Assembly: GCF_018991925.1 (NCBI RefSeq)
Contig: NW_024737042.1
Coordinates: 19,003,789-19,067,788 of the forward strand
Origin: Homarus americanus
Lineage: Eukaryota; Arthropoda; Malacostraca; Decapoda; Nephropidae
DNA length: 64,000 bases
Reading direction: 5' to 3'
In this document: in pieces, positions 61,577 through 64,000 of the stretch
Layout: each line of letters opens with the position of its first letter
How positions within the stretch are numbered: the first letter of the stretch is position 1
Translations under genes and position numbers: made by a program
Notes under the pieces: generated by a model
The model's database searches: none
What the model was told of the DNA's origin: nothing
Seen by the model: only the letters and a program-made list of their open reading frames with translations

Positions 61577-63910
61577 ACTACTACTACTACTACTATTACT
61601 ACTTTTTTTTCCATGGCTTCCAGCCTCTCTCAATAGCCATACCTTCGCCACCATATTATTACCTTAAAATTAAATATCCTAATAGAAAAGTAGCTACCCT
61701 AGCTGTGTTGAGCTATGCGGCATTCAGTGACTGTTGCCTCATAGTCAATATCTGCGACTGTTGTCGACTTTGGGGCCGACCATCTTGTTCCCCTGAGGCA
61801 AAGCAATGCAGACCTAAGCAGAGAAAAGGCCATTTGACATCTCAATCAGGCTGTACCGTAACTTTTGGGCTGCTGCTTCCATTCAGAAAACACCTCCGCG
61901 AGTCTGGCATAGAAACATCTTGCAGTTGGTCCCATCCCTCCAGAGGTTGTGAACACCAGACGAGTGAAGCTGCCCTGATCAACATAAAGAATTCTCTCCC
62001 CATATGCCCTGATCTTGTCATTCTTGTTCCTCTCAATGGAGAGCTAGATTACGGTGACATGTGGCCAAGGGATCGAAAATCCTAATGTCAAAGAAGGCTC
62101 GCTGTCCAAGCGTCCAGAATCCTCGAGCACTGACGTCCACACGGGCTTCGTTTGATGTGTTTGAAGTCCTGTGATGGAGATTCTCACCATCCAATGGAAG
62201 GAAAGTCGGTTCTACCCTGACATCATGACAGATTTCCTTCAACATACTTGCTGTTAGATCCCTTATTTCATCGTGCCCCATGCATACGAAGCCCCCTTTC
62301 TTGCACACCACGGCGTGGTCGATGTCATAGGAAGAGCCACACATGCATTGGGAGGGAAAACATTCTAATGGCTTATCTTACCTTAGAGCAATGGCATTTG
62401 TAAATTCTTGTTTATTAAGATTGAAACCTTTTGCCCACCTCTTGCGCTATAGCTACTGTTTTTTCAAGTTCTCTGGCAATTGGAGCATCAGTTGCTGCAG
62501 TTTATCAATTTGGATTTTCTGTCTTTCAGTCGTAATGAACCATCGCATCTTGCTTAATTCGCCGGTATCCAACTCACTTGGTACTTTCTGAGTTATTTTG
62601 TGCTCAGTGAGGGCTGCCGTGAGCTTGACTGAGTTCTGATGTTCGGTGGCTGCAAGCTCCTCTGGATTGGTCAATTTCATTCCACCCAGTCTCAGTGGTA
62701 GTGCAAGGATTCACCTTTCTGCTGGGGTTAAGTGAAGATGTTTCACTAAATTTGGAATTTAATTGTCACTGGTGGCTTTTTCCAAAGGGTGGAGGAGGGG
62801 TCCGATATCAGGGATAGTGAGCATCAGGTAATTCCTAGGGTGAATGCGGCAAAAGCCGCATGTGGCTTTGTGTTAGCAATCTCAGACAGAGTTTGGATTT
62901 CCCTAACCCACTCACTCACCTTTCCCGTTACGTACTTGGTCTTGAAGTCCGTCGTGCCGATTACTGCGCCTAGGTGTCTTTGGCCATCCTTTGTTATTTT
63001 GACCTCACTTCCACCGAACACCTCCATTGCTCCTTCATAATGTTCTCGCTTCACAATGAGGAAGGACTTGCTGGCGTTTGGGTGGTACCCTATTTGTGGA
63101 CCACTGATGTTACCAGGTCCCACGACCTCAGTTGTTTCAAATTTTATTGTGTGTTGGAGTACGGATAGGCCTATTGCGCACATTGCCATTGCAACAGGGT
63201 CCCCCTGCATTGTTCCCTCGGTTGACTGAATGATGGTATCACCTCCTAGAGCCTTGTTGTTTACTATATAGAGGTCTGATGGATTCCTATAGGAGTTTTC
63301 AACATACATTGCTAAGCTTGAACACTTGATCTTGATGTTTTGCAGTGCGGCCTTGCGGTTAAGTATGTTGAATGCGTTTGAAACATCCACCAGGAGAACG
63401 GCCTCACAATCACGCTGCTCAAGTATCGTTCTCATGGCGTGAATGGCAGCTTCCCATCCAGCCCGGTGGCCAGCACAAACTTGCAGGTTCCCTGCTTCTG
63501 CCCTGACATCATACTTTACCACCTCCATTACGCATTTTCCGATGATCCGCCTCAGCACTTTTCCCACCCCTGGATTCTTATCCAGGGGAATGAGGCGACA
63601 GGCCGTCAGAGCATGGAGGTTTTGGCAGCATGAGGATGGCAGCTTCCTTGCAAGGAGGGCAATGGCAGTGCAGAGATCACTTGTTATGGGGCCAAACTTG
63701 TTAGTGCTGAGGATGACTCTCCAACAGTTTGCATCTAGACTTGAAGGGCCGGAACCTCCTCGAGTCTTCAGTGCCTTTCTCTACACCATCCCCCATGTTA
63801 ATTTCTCGAACAGGACAGCGTTTGGTGGGATATAGTCACCCTGGAACCTTATGCCTTCGTCTTCACTTGCAGGGGGATGTTTTTCTTGCAGTTGTTCTAC
63901 TTCTACTACT
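61577..63910 (-). pseudogene. RT element, copy V (minus strand)
   Basis: From a (TAG)-like start at about 63900 to its tail at 61577-61612 ((TAC)n, TTTTTTTT, CCATGGCTTCCAGCC on plus). RT frame 62824-63567: [57 protein letters not shown], then ETTEVVGPGNISGPQIGYHP, in which about 25-30 codons containing YADD are deleted. C-terminal frames 62453-62680 and 62033-62344 (CGSSYDIDHAVVCKKGGFVC, RVDVSARGFWTLGQRAFFDI) with frameshifts. Confidence 0.83.
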
Positions 63911-63914
63911 CGAC

Positions 63915-63917
<3 letters not shown>

Positions 63918-64000
<83 letters not shown>
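63918..64000. repeat. (TAA)n / (AAT)n to window end
   Basis: At least 27 trinucleotide units with one TGA interruption; continues beyond the window. It flanks the 5' end of copy V. Confidence 0.96.

Overview
This window is eukaryotic, intergenic, transposon-dense DNA with no host gene that I can support. The repeat types (several CR1-like LINEs with 8-bp TTCTTATG-type 3' tails, Helitrons, tRNA-headed SINEs, Penelope and hAT remnants, very long TA and GT microsatellites) suggest an invertebrate, most likely an arthropod such as a decapod crustacean. That placement is inference; no host gene or rRNA anchors it.

Layout. 1-10393 and 19441-28335 are two versions of one repeat-rich block: 21-bp minisatellite, TA tract, Helitron, TA tract, two opposed LINE pieces, then a 3.3-kb near-identical stretch. 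They differ in the middle (4149-7160 versus 23711-25020) and lie on either side of a 100-N assembly gap (17841-17940). Between them sit a 3.4-kb foldback element (9720-13132), a decayed autonomous Helitron (13584-15027), another short Helitron, and a third foldback arm that runs into the gap. 28681-33018 holds a Helitron, a tRNA-headed SINE and CR1 pieces. 33100-39811 is a CR1 element (SGNH-esterase ORF1, APE endonuclease ORF2) interrupted by a Ty3/Gypsy LTR retrotransposon, minus strand, whose remnants lie in the order protease, integrase, RT, RNase H (Gmr1-like). 39812-47216 has a gag-plus-endonuclease LINE, a Penelope-like GIY-YIG fragment, SINEs and an I-like LINE whose RNase H is split by a hAT MITE with a perfect 8-bp target duplication. 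48505-50963 is a Helitron abutting a 1.9-kb inverted 21-bp array. 53672-63917 is a cluster of five copies of one RT element with a C-terminal CCHC plus restriction-endonuclease-like domain. Each copy has a (TAG)n tail and starts where another copy's tail ends: three on plus, then two on minus.

How the parts relate. Nearly everything is a mobile element or a product of one. The (TA)n tracts lie at element edges and seem to be seeded by Helitron 5' ends and insertion sites. The 25-bp and 21-bp minisatellites look Helitron-borne. The trinucleotide tracts look like tails and targets of the clustered RT element. All coding remnants seen are frameshifted, truncated or deleted, so nothing here is likely to encode an intact protein. 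The best leads are the self-nesting RT cluster, the foldback element with the assembly gap at its predicted centre, the Gmr1-like domain order, and a probable second Helitron-like family carrying the 21-bp array.
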